DNA from: Pedobacter petrophilus
GTDB lineage: Bacteria; Bacteroidota; Bacteroidia; Sphingobacteriales; Sphingobacteriaceae
DNA length: 64,000 bases
Assembly (NCBI RefSeq): GCF_009674725.1
Contig: NZ_WKKH01000021.1
Coordinates: 1 to 64,000 of the forward strand
Direction of reading: 5' to 3'
Below, piece by piece: positions 52,849 through 61,584 of the stretch (its first letter is position 1; each line of letters begins with the position of its first letter). The notes beneath the pieces are model-generated. The model saw nothing but the letters and a program-made list of their open reading frames with translations. It did not search any database and had not been told where the DNA came from. The position numbers and the translations under genes were made by a program.

Positions 52849-54249
52849 ATGAAACTCAGATATAAGTATTCCATTTTAATCGGCTTCACCATCTTAACCT
52901 TAAGCGCTTGTGTGACTAAAAAATACGAGCGCCCGCAAGTTAAAAGTGAAGGATTATACCGGGATCAAAATACAACAGATACCACTACCATTGCAGATTT
53001 GCCATGGAAAACTTTATTCTCAGATACCACTCTTCAATCCCTGATTCAACGTGGGATAAACGAGAACCTGGATTTGAAACAAGCCATCGAACGGATCAGA
53101 ATTTCTGAAGCTACTTTGAGGCAAAGTCGTGCAGCATTTTTACCAAGCTTACAAGCTGATGTATCAGTTACAGATGCCAAACAAGCAGCCGCCGCATTAA
53201 ACTTTCCGGCAGGAATTAATATTAATTTAGAAACGCAAACGTACAGGGCACAATTAAGCACCGCCTGGGAAGCAGATATCTGGGGTAAGTTAAGCAGTGC
53301 AAAGCGCTCAGCATTTGCCACCTTATTGCAAAGTGATGCGGCTAAACGTGCCGTTCAAACCCAGTTAATTGCCACCATAGCCAATAGCTACTATACCTTA
53401 TTGGCTTTAGATAAACAATTAGCCATTACTGAACAGACCATCAAAATTAGAACGCAAGATGTTGAAACCATGAAAGCTTTAAAAGAAGGTGCCGTGGTAA
53501 ACGGTGCTGCTGTGGTTCAAAGTGAAGCGAATTTATATGCGGCGGAAGTAACACTCCCAGACTTAAAAAGAAGTATTAAAGAAGCAGAAAATGCATTAAA
53601 CATTGCGTTGGCACAAGCTCCGGGAACAGTTAACCGCACATCTTTAGATCAGCAAGTTGCCTTTTCAAATTTGCAAACAGGCGTTTCTGCACAATTATTG
53701 CAAAACCGTCCGGATGTAATTGCTGCCGAATTTGGGTTTAGAGCAGCTTTTGAAAACACTAACGTGGCTAAAACCTACTTCTACCCTGCTTTAACTTTAA
53801 CAGCTGCCGGTGGTTTAACAAGCTTACAGTTGAATAACTTTTTTGATAACTCGATTTTCTATAACATTGTTGGCGGACTAACACAGCCCATATTTGCCAA
53901 AGGTGCCAATAAAGCACGTTTAACTACTGCACAGGCAAATCAGCAAATTGCTTTTTACGCCTTTCAACAAGCACTTTTAACTGGCGGGCAAGAAGTATCG
54001 AACGCTTTATATGCTTATCAAACAGCAGAAGAAAAAGAAGCAACCAGAGCAAAGCAGATTGCATCTTTAACTAAGGCCGTAGATTTTACCAAAGAATTAT
54101 TACGCTACAGCTCAGCAACAAACTATACTGACGTTTTAACCTCAGAACAAAGTTTGTTAACGGCTCAGCTGAATGGAATTAATGATAAACTTCAAAAACT
54201 CCAGTCGGTTGTTAATTTATATCGCGCTTTAGGTGGAGGATGGAAATAA
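52849..54249 (+). CDS. Efflux outer-membrane channel lipoprotein (TolC/NodT family)
   Basis: The 466-residue protein has a lipobox (LTLSACVTKKYERP) and the OEP repeat structure. It shows LPWKTLFSDTTLQSLIQRGI, NLDLKQAIERIRISEATLRQ and AAWEADIWGKL-like elements (TAWEADIWGKLSSAKRS), then the second repeat with LQNRPDVIAAEFGFRAAFEN and FYPALTLTAAGGL. It forms the trimeric outer-membrane duct of the tripartite pump. A strong terminator directly follows and closes the operon. Confidence 0.94.
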   Translation: MKLRYKYSILIGFTILTLSACVTKKYERPQVKSEGLYRDQNTTDTTTIADLPWKTLFSDTTLQSLIQRGINENLDLKQAIERIRISEATLRQSRAAFLPSLQADVSVTDAKQAAAALNFPAGININLETQTYRAQLSTAWEADIWGKLSSAKRSAFATLLQSDAAKRAVQTQLIATIANSYYTLLALDKQLAITEQTIKIRTQDVETMKALKEGAVVNGAAVVQSEANLYAAEVTLPDLKRSIKEAENALNIALAQAPGTVNRTSLDQQVAFSNLQTGVSAQLLQNRPDVIAAEFGFRAAFENTNVAKTYFYPALTLTAAGGLTSLQLNNFFDNSIFYNIVGGLTQPIFAKGANKARLTTAQANQQIAFYAFQQALLTGGQEVSNALYAYQTAEEKEATRAKQIASLTKAVDFTKELLRYSSATNYTDVLTSEQSLLTAQLNGINDKLQKLQSVVNLYRALGGGWK

Positions 54250-54265
54250 CTCCTTTTAATCTCCT

Positions 54266-54309
54266 AAATGCAAAAAGCATCCCTAATATCCGGGATGCTT
54301 TTTGCATTT
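54266..54309. terminator. Terminator between the RND operon and nadD
   Basis: Perfect 18-bp stem AAATGCAAAAAGCATCCC / GGGATGCTTTTTGCATTT with an 8-nt loop, in the gap between convergent genes. It can serve both strands. Confidence 0.93.
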
Positions 54310-54322
54310 AATGTAATTCTTT

Positions 54323-54916
54323 TTACTGGTACATTCCTTTGCTATCAATAAAACTGATCACCTTATCCGGAAGGAAAAACTGTACGCTTTTGTGTTCTTT
54401 TAGAGACTTACGAATAAAGGTTGAGGAAATCTCCATCAGTGGTGTATCTGTAAAGATAATGGAAGGATGATCTACCCACTCACTTACCTCGGCACCGGGC
54501 CGGGGGTACACAAAAATCTGATAGTTTTTCAACAGGATTTCATAATTCTTCCACTTTTTGAAAGATACCAGATTATCTGCTCCCATTATCAATACAAATT
54601 CTTTTGAAGGGAATCTTTCGTGAAGATAAGTCAAAGTATCAATCGTATAGGATGGTTTTGGCAGATTAAATTCAATATCACTCACACGGATATTTTCTGA
54701 ATTTTCTATAGCCAGATTAGCCATTTCCAGCCGATCATACATGTTGGCAAGTCCGCTTTTTTCTTTTAAGGGATTATGGGGGGAAACCACCAGCCATACC
54801 TCATCAAGTTCAGTATGATTAGCCATATAGTTAGCAATAACCAGATGTCCGGTATGAATTGGGTTATATGAACCGAAGAAAAGACCTGTTTTCAGTTTGC
54901 GGTTTTCAGTTAACAT
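54323..54916 (-). CDS. nadD: Nicotinate-nucleotide adenylyltransferase
   Basis: The 197-residue enzyme makes nicotinate adenine dinucleotide from NaMN and ATP in NAD synthesis. It has TGLFFGSYNPIHTGHLVIAN (nucleotidyltransferase HxGH motif as HTGH), VWLVVSPHNPLKEKSG, FVLIMGADNLVSFKKWKNYE and the C-terminal MEISSTFIRKSLKEHKS (SxTxxR motif). Family members start MKxGLFFGSxNP; here the codon at that position is CTG (LKTGLFF), and the ATG is eight codons upstream, within AACTGAAAACCGC-like repeat sequence. It is the last gene of the yicC-gmk cluster on this strand. Confidence 0.93.
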   Translation of the reverse strand: MLTENRKLKTGLFFGSYNPIHTGHLVIANYMANHTELDEVWLVVSPHNPLKEKSGLANMYDRLEMANLAIENSENIRVSDIEFNLPKPSYTIDTLTYLHERFPSKEFVLIMGADNLVSFKKWKNYEILLKNYQIFVYPRPGAEVSEWVDHPSIIFTDTPLMEISSTFIRKSLKEHKSVQFFLPDKVISFIDSKGMYQ

Positions 54917-54945
54917 TTTTCAGTTGATGGTTATGGTGCAAAAAG

Positions 54946-55314
54946 CTAGACAGATCCGTATTTTTCAGGATTATGCATCATGTGATTCAATAGTTTTCCA
55001 ACTTCCTCACTTTGTTCAACCAGCCTAGCATGACGTTCTTGGGTTATATATTCACAAGCTAATGCAAAATTTAGCCAGCCTTTCGTTTCGCTATTTTCCA
55101 TATCACTATCAGTAAGTTTACTTATGAAATGGGCTTTATATCTCCGCTTTCTATAAGCTTCAACCAAACAAATATTTGTTGATCTTGAAGATCGTCTAAT
55201 CTGATCAGTAAGCGAATACATTTCTTCTTTTGGAAAGGACTTGCTTATTACAAATATTTCCATCGCCAATTCAAATGACTTTTTGTAAACCAATAAATCA
55301 GAAAAATCGCCCAT
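54946..55314 (-). CDS. Four-helix-bundle protein (23S rRNA intervening-sequence family)
   Basis: The 122-residue protein reads as four helices: FSDLLVYKKSFELAMEIFVI, EEMYSLTDQIRRSSRSTNIC, a middle YKAHFISKLTDSDMENSETK and a C-terminal RLVEQSEEVGKLLNHMMHNP. This is the pattern of the four-helix-bundle (S23/IVP-type) family, first known from intervening sequences in 23S rRNA and common as stand-alone genes in Bacteroidota. Function is unknown. It sits between gmk and nadD, which are commonly closer together, so it may be an insertion in this cluster. Confidence 0.85.
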   Translation of the reverse strand: MGDFSDLLVYKKSFELAMEIFVISKSFPKEEMYSLTDQIRRSSRSTNICLVEAYRKRRYKAHFISKLTDSDMENSETKGWLNFALACEYITQERHARLVEQSEEVGKLLNHMMHNPEKYGSV

Positions 55315-55403
55315 TAATGATACTGATATTTAGATTCCTCCTTATAAACCCAGAACTGAAAACTGACTAGCTTATGGTTTAATATTTCCCAAACTGTAAA
55401 TTG

Positions 55404-55973
55404 CTAACTATTTAAAAACTCTTCAACGAGTCTTTCCGCTTCGGCACAGGCAGTTTCCAAATCAAAGTTTTTCAAGATAACATCAAATTTATCAGCATAA
55501 AGCAACTCTTTCTCCGCTTTAATAAAACGTTCCTGAAGTTTCTCCAGGCTATCTGTTCCTCTACCGCTTAAACGTTCTTTTAGCACTTCTAAAGATGGTG
55601 GCTGAACGAAAATAGCCAAGGCGTCTTCTTCATATTTTCTTTTCAGGCGAATCCCACCCTCTACATCAATATCAAAGATTACATGTTGATCGTTTTCCCA
55701 GATTCTTTCTATTTCCGAGCGTAGGGTTCCGTAGAAGGTACCGTTATAAACCTCTTCAAATTCTACGAATTCCTGATGCGCAACTTTATGTAAGAATTCT
55801 TCTTTGGTAATGAAATAATAATCATTTTCATGAACTTCATCACCCCTTGATTCCCTTGTTGTAGCCGAAATTGAAAAACTCAATTGCGGAAATTTCTTCA
55901 ACAGATGATGTACAATTGTTGTTTTACCTGCTCCGGATGGTGCTGAAAATATGATTAATTTACCTTGTTTCAT
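55404..55973 (-). CDS. gmk: Guanylate kinase
   Basis: From ATG 55973 the product is 189 residues. It has the P-loop LIIFSAPSGAGKTTIVHHLL (residues 5-24), the GMP-binding segment SISATTRESRGDEVHENDYY, FDIDVEGGIRLKRKY and IFVQPPSLEVLKERLSGRGT. It phosphorylates GMP to GDP in the cytoplasm. An upstream ATG (55994) would add seven residues (MVFSLKK), which I consider less likely. It follows yicC by about 70 bp, a spacer that holds an inverted repeat. Confidence 0.95.
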   Translation of the reverse strand: MKQGKLIIFSAPSGAGKTTIVHHLLKKFPQLSFSISATTRESRGDEVHENDYYFITKEEFLHKVAHQEFVEFEEVYNGTFYGTLRSEIERIWENDQHVIFDIDVEGGIRLKRKYEEDALAIFVQPPSLEVLKERLSGRGTDSLEKLQERFIKAEKELLYADKFDVILKNFDLETACAEAERLVEEFLNS

Positions 55974-55999
55974 TTTTTTAAGACTAAAGACCAAAACAG

Positions 56000-56028
56000 A
56001 AAGCTCAAAGCTTTAGTCTTTGAGCTTT
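56000..56028. repeat. Inverted repeat in the yicC-gmk spacer
   Basis: AAAGCTCAAAG and CTTTGAGCTTT are perfectly inverted around a 7-nt loop, followed by AAGCTTTAAGCTT-type repeats. On the minus strand the stem is followed by TTTCTGTTTT, so it could partly terminate after yicC. It belongs to the same low-complexity GAAAGC/AAGCTT class as 4100-4180. Confidence 0.6.
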
Positions 56029-56042
56029 AAGCTTTAAGCTTT

Positions 56043-56918
56043 CTATAATACGTTAAGTAATTGTTCTTTAATTTTTTCTAATTCTTCTTTCATGCCCACT
56101 ACAAACTGCTGCATTTGCGCATCGTTTGCCTTAGCACCCATGGTATTAATCTCCCTACCAATTTCCTGAGAAATAAAACCTAATTTTTTACCATTAGCTT
56201 CTTTGCTGGCCAGGGTTTGAAGGAAATAATCACAGTGACTTTTCAATCTGGTTTTTTCCTCTGTGATGTCGATTTTATCGATATAATAAATCAGTTCCTG
56301 TTCAAACCGGTTTTGATCGATGTTTACCTTACCTACAGCATCATCTAAAAACTGCGAGAATTTATCTCTGATAGCGGTAATCCTTCTAGGTTCTAATTCT
56401 TCAACTGATTTAAAATAACCTAAAATATTGGTAATTCTGAGTTCAAGATCTGCTTTCAAAACAGCACCTTCATCAGCTCTGAATTTATTGAAATTGGTTA
56501 AAGCCGAAGTGAATAGTTGATATAAATTATTCCATTCATCCTCACTTACACTTTCTTCTTTATAACTAATTACATCAGGGAAAGTTAAAGCGGTTTGCAG
56601 TAAGTTGCTGCTTCCGGCATTGAGCTGATCATTAACTGCAATGAGTTGGTTATAATAATGGCTAAGCAAAGCGGTATTAATAGTTGCACCGGTAACTTCG
56701 CCACCAGCACGTTCTACATTAATGCTTAAACTTACCTTTCCGCGTTCAATGTCTTTGCTGCATACATTGCGCAAAATCAATTCTTTGTCAGAAAAAGCTT
56801 TTGGATATTTTAAGTTTAGCTCAAGGAATTTGCTGTTGAGCGATTTGATTTCGACACTATACTTTGCATTTGCATAATCGGCTGTTGCTAAGCCGTATCC
56901 TGTCATGGATTTTATCAT
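56043..56918 (-). CDS. yicC: YicC family endoribonuclease
   Basis: From ATG 56918 (MIKSMTGYG, the family's usual start) the product is 291 residues. It has the YicC N-terminal domain (SVEIKSLNSKFLELNLKYPK, IERGKVSLSINVER) and the C-terminal DUF1732 part (EQELIYYIDKIDITEEKTRL, KKLGFISQEIGREINTMGAK, EELEKIKEQLLNVL). YicC proteins are RNA-cleaving enzymes in E. coli. An ATG two codons earlier (56924) is possible. It leads a minus-strand cluster with gmk and nadD. Confidence 0.94.
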   Translation of the reverse strand: MIKSMTGYGLATADYANAKYSVEIKSLNSKFLELNLKYPKAFSDKELILRNVCSKDIERGKVSLSINVERAGGEVTGATINTALLSHYYNQLIAVNDQLNAGSSNLLQTALTFPDVISYKEESVSEDEWNNLYQLFTSALTNFNKFRADEGAVLKADLELRITNILGYFKSVEELEPRRITAIRDKFSQFLDDAVGKVNIDQNRFEQELIYYIDKIDITEEKTRLKSHCDYFLQTLASKEANGKKLGFISQEIGREINTMGAKANDAQMQQFVVGMKEELEKIKEQLLNVL

Positions 56919-57045
56919 GCGCAAAGATAGAAAAATTAGTTTAGAGTTTGCAGATGGCCTTTTAGGTTTAGCGCTGATAAAATAAAAATATCAACCATAT
57001 AAAAACGCGCAATATTCACCTTAACGTTATTTAACAACCAGAGCC

Positions 57046-57792
57046 ATGAACAATCGTTATTTTTACGCAAAACGGCTTACCGAGATGAAAGCACTATTAA
57101 CGCCCTTATTTATCTTATATTTTGTGTTTATGCCAGAGAAAAGCAATGCACAGCAAATTGCCGCTAAAGGTGTTATTTTGGAAAAAGGAACAGCTACCCG
57201 CATCGCATTAGCCTTAATAACAGATACGAATAACCACGTTTCAGTTGGCAGCAATGATATGGGTTTTTTCCAGATAAAGGCTAAAATTGGCGATACGTTA
57301 TGGTTCTTTAAACGCCATTTTCAAGATCAGTTTGCTGTCGTTTCCAGTGAAAAAGATCTGTTGATCAACCTGATCAGAGCTGACATGATTTTAGAAGAAG
57401 TAACAATTAAAGCTGAAAACAAACAAGAAAACTTATTTGCTGTTAGACAAGAACACCGTAAGAAAACTTACTTTTACGGCAAGAAGAGAAATCCACTTTA
57501 TTATCTCCGTTCTCCGATTGCTGCGATATTGGAGCTTTTTGGATCTGATAGAAAAAATGCAAAGCGGTTTGACCGGCACCTGGATAAAGAAGAAAAAGAA
57601 CTAGAAGTAGACAGATACTTTAATTTAAGTCTGGTTAAAGCACATACCAACCTAACCGGAAAAACGTTAGAGAAATTTATGCTAGACTTCAGGCCTAAAC
57701 ATGAACAAATAAAAAACTGGAATACCTACGATGCAGCTGGCTATATAAAAAGATCAGCTAATTTTTACCTCGATACCTTAAAACGTGAATAA
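57046..57792 (+). CDS. Secreted carboxypeptidase-like regulatory domain protein (first of two tandem paralogues)
   Basis: The 248-residue product has a signal peptide ending KSNAQQ. A beta-sandwich domain follows (GVILEKGTATRIALALITDT, VGSNDMGFFQIKAKIGDTLW) like the carboxypeptidase regulatory domain of TonB receptors, but with no barrel. The C-terminal half has RKNAKRFDRHLDKEEKELEV, DRYFNLSLVKAHTNLTGKTL and EKFMLDFRPKHEQIKNWNTY. The next gene matches it along its whole length. Function is unknown, probably periplasmic. Start 57046 is kept because both paralogues begin MNN; a second ATG at 57085 precedes the signal helix. Confidence 0.75.
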   Translation: MNNRYFYAKRLTEMKALLTPLFILYFVFMPEKSNAQQIAAKGVILEKGTATRIALALITDTNNHVSVGSNDMGFFQIKAKIGDTLWFFKRHFQDQFAVVSSEKDLLINLIRADMILEEVTIKAENKQENLFAVRQEHRKKTYFYGKKRNPLYYLRSPIAAILELFGSDRKNAKRFDRHLDKEEKELEVDRYFNLSLVKAHTNLTGKTLEKFMLDFRPKHEQIKNWNTYDAAGYIKRSANFYLDTLKRE

Positions 57793-58531
57793 TATAAACA
57801 CAATAAGACCACTGAAATTAATATTATCGCTCCTGTTATTCCTGTTTGCCAGCAATATGGTGAAAGGGCAAGAGCTAATTATAAAGGGAGTAGTTTTTGA
57901 AAAAGGAACTAATTTACGGGTGGCACTTGCTGAAATTACTAACCAGCGTACACAACTTGGTGTTGGCAGCAATGATCTGGGCTTTTTTCAAATAAGAGCT
58001 AGTGTAGGCGACACGCTCTTAATTACCAAAAGAAACCTGAACGATCAGCAGGTTGTAGTGAAAGGACCTCAGGATATTTTAATTTATTTGGTTAGAAACA
58101 GCACAATGCTTGAGGAAGTCACTATTGTAGGTAGTACCAAAAAGCAGGATTTAGAAGACCTTAAACGAGAATTTGGAAATAAAGGGGTTTACAATGGTGG
58201 TAAATCTTCAGTTTTATCTTCTGTTTTTCACCCGTTAAATGGACTTTATAACCTGATTGGTAAAGATCCAAAGAATGCCCGCAGATTTAACCGTTATGCG
58301 GATAATGAATTGAAGCAAACACAAATTGATCAATACTTTAATGGAACTATTATCCAGAACAATACTGATTTAAGGGGAAAAGATCTGGAAACTTTTATGC
58401 TAAACTACCGTCCGGATTATGAAAAGGCGCAACACTGGAATGTTTATGATTACATCAAATACATTAAAGAATCTGCAAAGAAATTTGAAGAAACGCCCGT
58501 AAAAGCGAATGATTTAAATCCCATTAAATAG
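57785..58531 (+). CDS. Secreted carboxypeptidase-like regulatory domain protein (second tandem paralogue)
   Basis: The 248-residue product begins at GTG 57785, overlapping the upstream gene by 8 bp, so the pair is translationally coupled. It has a signal peptide (LILSLLLFLFASNMVKGQ), then GVVFEKGTNLRVALAEITNQ, VGSNDLGFFQIRASVGDTLL, NSTMLEEVTIVGSTKKQDLE, KNARRFNRYADNELKQTQID and ETFMLNYRPDYEKAQHWNVY, each with a counterpart in the first copy. The duplication is old, since about half the residues differ. The stop overlaps the 3' end of the convergent rnc gene by 8 bp. Confidence 0.75.
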   Translation: MNNINTIRPLKLILSLLLFLFASNMVKGQELIIKGVVFEKGTNLRVALAEITNQRTQLGVGSNDLGFFQIRASVGDTLLITKRNLNDQQVVVKGPQDILIYLVRNSTMLEEVTIVGSTKKQDLEDLKREFGNKGVYNGGKSSVLSSVFHPLNGLYNLIGKDPKNARRFNRYADNELKQTQIDQYFNGTIIQNNTDLRGKDLETFMLNYRPDYEKAQHWNVYDYIKYIKESAKKFEETPVKANDLNPIK

Positions 58532-59252
58532 ATAACGCTTCGCAGGCCTTCTCGGCAGCCAACTTCTCAGCGTTTTTCTTATTGTAATCTCTACCGGTAC
58601 CAAATTTTTCTCCTTCGACCAAAGCGCTGATGGTAAAAAGTTTCGCACTTTCGCCTTCGCCATTCTGAACGAGTTCGAACATAACGTCTTTACCATGGCG
58701 CTGGCACCACTCAATTAATTTACTTTTGAAATTAGTTTCAGTAAGTTCTAGCGTATGGATATCAATGTGGGGTTTAACAATTCTACGTAGCAAAAACTCC
58801 TTTGTAAAGTTGTAGCCCTTATCCATGTAAATAGCACCAATAATAGCTTCGAAAGCATCGCCCAACATGGAGTTGTGTTTGGTTTGAATGCTTACAGATC
58901 TTTGATCAAATTGAATAAGCTTATCAAATCCAATCTTTTTAGCAAGCTGGTTCAAATTGGCACGGTTTACAATTTTGGAACGCATTTCGGTTAGAAAACC
59001 TTCTTCTTTGTAAGGATAGTGCTTAAAAAGTAATTCTGCAATTACTGAACCTAAAACTGCGTCACCAAGAAATTCCAAACGTTCATTGCTGCTTCTGCTT
59101 CCGTTTTTTAAAACTTTTGCGACAGAACGATGCCTGAACGCCATTTTATAAAGCGTTACATTGCCTGGCACAAAGCCTAAAATATTTCTCAGCTTTTTAA
59201 CAAACTCCTTTTCAGGCGAAAGATAAAGTTTATATAATTTAAATATCGGCAT
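58524..59252 (-). CDS. rnc: Ribonuclease III
   Basis: The 242-residue enzyme cleaves double-stranded RNA in rRNA and mRNA processing. The catalytic signature SNERLEFLGDAVLGSVIAEL (about residue 52) and the second acidic cluster LGDAFEAIIGAIYMDKGYN (about 130-148) are present. The double-stranded-RNA-binding domain follows (FKSKLIEWCQRHGKDVMFEL, EGEKFGTGRDYNKKNAEKLA). It lies downstream of fabF and acpP on the same strand, a common Bacteroidota order. Confidence 0.96.
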   Translation of the reverse strand: MPIFKLYKLYLSPEKEFVKKLRNILGFVPGNVTLYKMAFRHRSVAKVLKNGSRSSNERLEFLGDAVLGSVIAELLFKHYPYKEEGFLTEMRSKIVNRANLNQLAKKIGFDKLIQFDQRSVSIQTKHNSMLGDAFEAIIGAIYMDKGYNFTKEFLLRRIVKPHIDIHTLELTETNFKSKLIEWCQRHGKDVMFELVQNGEGESAKLFTISALVEGEKFGTGRDYNKKNAEKLAAEKACEALSI

Positions 59253-59345
59253 TAAACAAATAACACAATTAACGGCAAATGAGCATATTGAACTAAGTTA
59301 TCTATTTTTAACTAGCATACAAAATTATATAGCGACGCTGTTTAA

Positions 59346-60599
59346 TTAATCTTCGTATTTTTTGAAAATTAAGGAAGCATTGTGGCCACCGAATCCAAAA
59401 GTATTACTTAAAGCCGCTCTAACTTCACGTTTTTGCGCTTTATTAAAAGTAAAATTTAATTTCGGATCAAAAGCAGGATCATCTGTAAAGTGATTAATTG
59501 TAGGAGGAACAATGTCATTCTTTACAGCAAGAATTGCAGCAATCGCTTCTACAGCACCGGCAGCACCTAAAAGGTGGCCTGTCATTGATTTGGTAGAACT
59601 AATGTTTAACCGATAAGCATCATCACCAAATAATGCACCAATGGCTTTAGTTTCACTAATATCACCAAGTGGTGTAGAAGTACCATGAACATTGATGTAA
59701 TCTATATCAGCAGTAGTCATGCCTGCATCTTTAAGTGCATTGGTCATAACCATTCTGGCACCTAAACCTTCAGGATGTGGCGCAGTGATGTGATTAGCAT
59801 CTGCACTCATTCCACCACCTACAAGTTCAGCATAAATTTTTGCGCCTCTTGCTTTGGCATGTTCAAGTTCTTCCAGAATAATGGTACCTGCACCTTCCCC
59901 TGCTACAAAGCCATCACGGTCTTTATCGAACGGACGGGAAGCCGTTGCCGGATCATCATTACGTGTAGATAATGCATGCATGGCATTAAAGCCACCCATT
60001 CCTGCTTCGTTGATAATGGCCTCAGAACCACCACTAATAATCACATCAGCCATACCCAAACGGATATAGTTAAATGCATCAATCATAGCGTTTGTGGAAG
60101 AAGCACATGCAGAAACAGTTGCAAAATTTGGCCCACGTAAGCCATACTTGATTGAGATATGCCCTGGAGCAATATCAATAATCATTTTAGGGATAAAAAA
60201 TGGATTGTATCTTGGCGTACCATCTCCCTTGGCAAAATTTGAAATTTCATCAAGGAAGGTTTTCAATCCACCTATGCCAGCACCCCAGATTACGCCGATT
60301 CGGTTGGTATCTAATTTTTCGAAATCAAAACCACCATCCTTCACTGCCTCATCTGTAGCTACTAAAGCATATTGTACAAACGGATCAAGCTTGCGGGCTT
60401 CCTTTTTCTCCAGAAAATCTTCCGGATTAAAGTTTTTTACCTCACATGCGAATTTAGTCTTAAACTTTTCAGTATCAAAACCTTTAATAGGAGCAGCGCC
60501 ACTCACCCCGTTAGTCAATCCTTCCCAAAACTCGGGAACATTATTGCCTATAGGAGTGAGCGCACCCAACCCTGTTACTACTACTCTTTTTAATTCCAT
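59346..60599 (-). CDS. fabF: Beta-ketoacyl-ACP synthase II
   Basis: The 417-residue enzyme elongates acyl-ACP in fatty acid synthesis. It has the nucleophile in TVSACASSTNAMIDAFNYI (Cys near residue 165) and the two catalytic His in YINVHGTSTPLGD (~303) and STKSMTGHLLGAAGAVEA (~340). It starts with RVVVTGLGALTPIGNN. The N- and C-terminal halves are complete. It starts 21 bp after the acpP stop, so acpP and fabF are one transcript. Confidence 0.97.
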   Translation of the reverse strand: MELKRVVVTGLGALTPIGNNVPEFWEGLTNGVSGAAPIKGFDTEKFKTKFACEVKNFNPEDFLEKKEARKLDPFVQYALVATDEAVKDGGFDFEKLDTNRIGVIWGAGIGGLKTFLDEISNFAKGDGTPRYNPFFIPKMIIDIAPGHISIKYGLRGPNFATVSACASSTNAMIDAFNYIRLGMADVIISGGSEAIINEAGMGGFNAMHALSTRNDDPATASRPFDKDRDGFVAGEGAGTIILEELEHAKARGAKIYAELVGGGMSADANHITAPHPEGLGARMVMTNALKDAGMTTADIDYINVHGTSTPLGDISETKAIGALFGDDAYRLNISSTKSMTGHLLGAAGAVEAIAAILAVKNDIVPPTINHFTDDPAFDPKLNFTFNKAQKREVRAALSNTFGFGGHNASLIFKKYED

Positions 60600-60620
60600 T
60601 TATACTGAAAAAGCGTAATT

Positions 60621-60857
60621 CTATTTAACGTTTTTTTCCAAATAAGCGATTGCTTGACCCACTGTACCGATGGTTTCAGCCTGATCATCAGGAATAGCTA
60701 CATTAAATTCTTTTTCAAATTCCATAATCAATTCTACGGTATCTAAAGAATCTGCACCCAAATCGTTGGTGAATGAAGCCTCTGGCGTAACTTCGCTTTC
60801 GTCAACACCTAGTTTTTCTACGATAATAGCCTTAACTCTTGAAGCAATATCAGACAT
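60621..60857 (-). CDS. acpP: Acyl carrier protein
   Basis: The 78-residue acidic protein has the phosphopantetheine-attachment motif [20 protein letters not shown], with Ser at position 37, and EIPD-like helix III ([20 protein letters not shown]). It carries growing acyl chains. It is immediately upstream of fabF, its usual partner, and is the first gene of that operon. Confidence 0.97.
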   Translation of the reverse strand: MSDIASRVKAIIVEKLGVDESEVTPEASFTNDLGADSLDTVELIMEFEKEFNVAIPDDQAETIGTVGQAIAYLEKNVK

Positions 60858-61014
60858 AATTTTATAATTTAATGGTTAAATAATTCTGTGCAAAGAAAAA
60901 TAAATTCTTACAATTTTCAAATGTTTTTATTTCACTACCATAATTTGGCTCTGAAATAACAAGCGAATATAGAATTAGTTTTTTAATTTCGTTCTGTAAA
61001 TAATTTATTTCGAT

Positions 61015-61434
61015 TTGAACAGAACTTACCTGAAATTAACGTTAGACCTTGATTTTATACTCATTGCGATTACAGCACCCCTCAAAGACTATGTACTATG
61101 CCACAAAATTAATACGCGTTTGAATACTCAGTTTGAAAAAATTGAGGACCATGAAATATTTTTCAACATTGATGAACCAGCCTGGTCTTTCTCTAAATAT
61201 TACTTTTTTGTTGAACAAGGCGAGATAGAATACTATTTAATTAGCAATAGAAGCAGCGACGGACTGCTCGTTCCGGAGATGGGAAATGTCGATTTTTTTA
61301 TCATTATAAAAGAATTTATTGATCAGGAAGATTTGAATTATTTAATAAACGGACTGAATAAACTGCCTGATATTCAGGTAGCTGCAAAGATAGACCCAAC
61401 CAAACTTAAGAGCAAGGAGAATTTGGTAATATAA
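61015..61434 (+). CDS. IPExxxVDY family protein
   Basis: The 139-residue protein matches the Bacteroidota IPExxxVDY family: YLKLTLDLDFILIAITAPLK at the start and LLVPEMGNVDFFIIIKEFID near residue 90, where the name motif here reads VPEMGNVDF. Its neighbours (acpP/fabF on one side, pyk on the other) are also typical. Function is unknown. The best start is TTG at 61015, because no ATG precedes the conserved N-terminus. The distance from acpP (158 bp, divergent) leaves room for promoters. Confidence 0.85.
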   Translation: MNRTYLKLTLDLDFILIAITAPLKDYVLCHKINTRLNTQFEKIEDHEIFFNIDEPAWSFSKYYFFVEQGEIEYYLISNRSSDGLLVPEMGNVDFFIIIKEFIDQEDLNYLINGLNKLPDIQVAAKIDPTKLKSKENLVI

Positions 61435-61584
61435 AAATTATATACTTGGTGTATTAAATACACTATATTTGATGGTTATAAACGACGAAACAAAGAACAA
61501 AATATATAAAACTTAATGCAGTTTAATTATTTTTAATAATAATTAGCGCTACAATTAACTGCATTGTTAAAATCAATTAATTAA

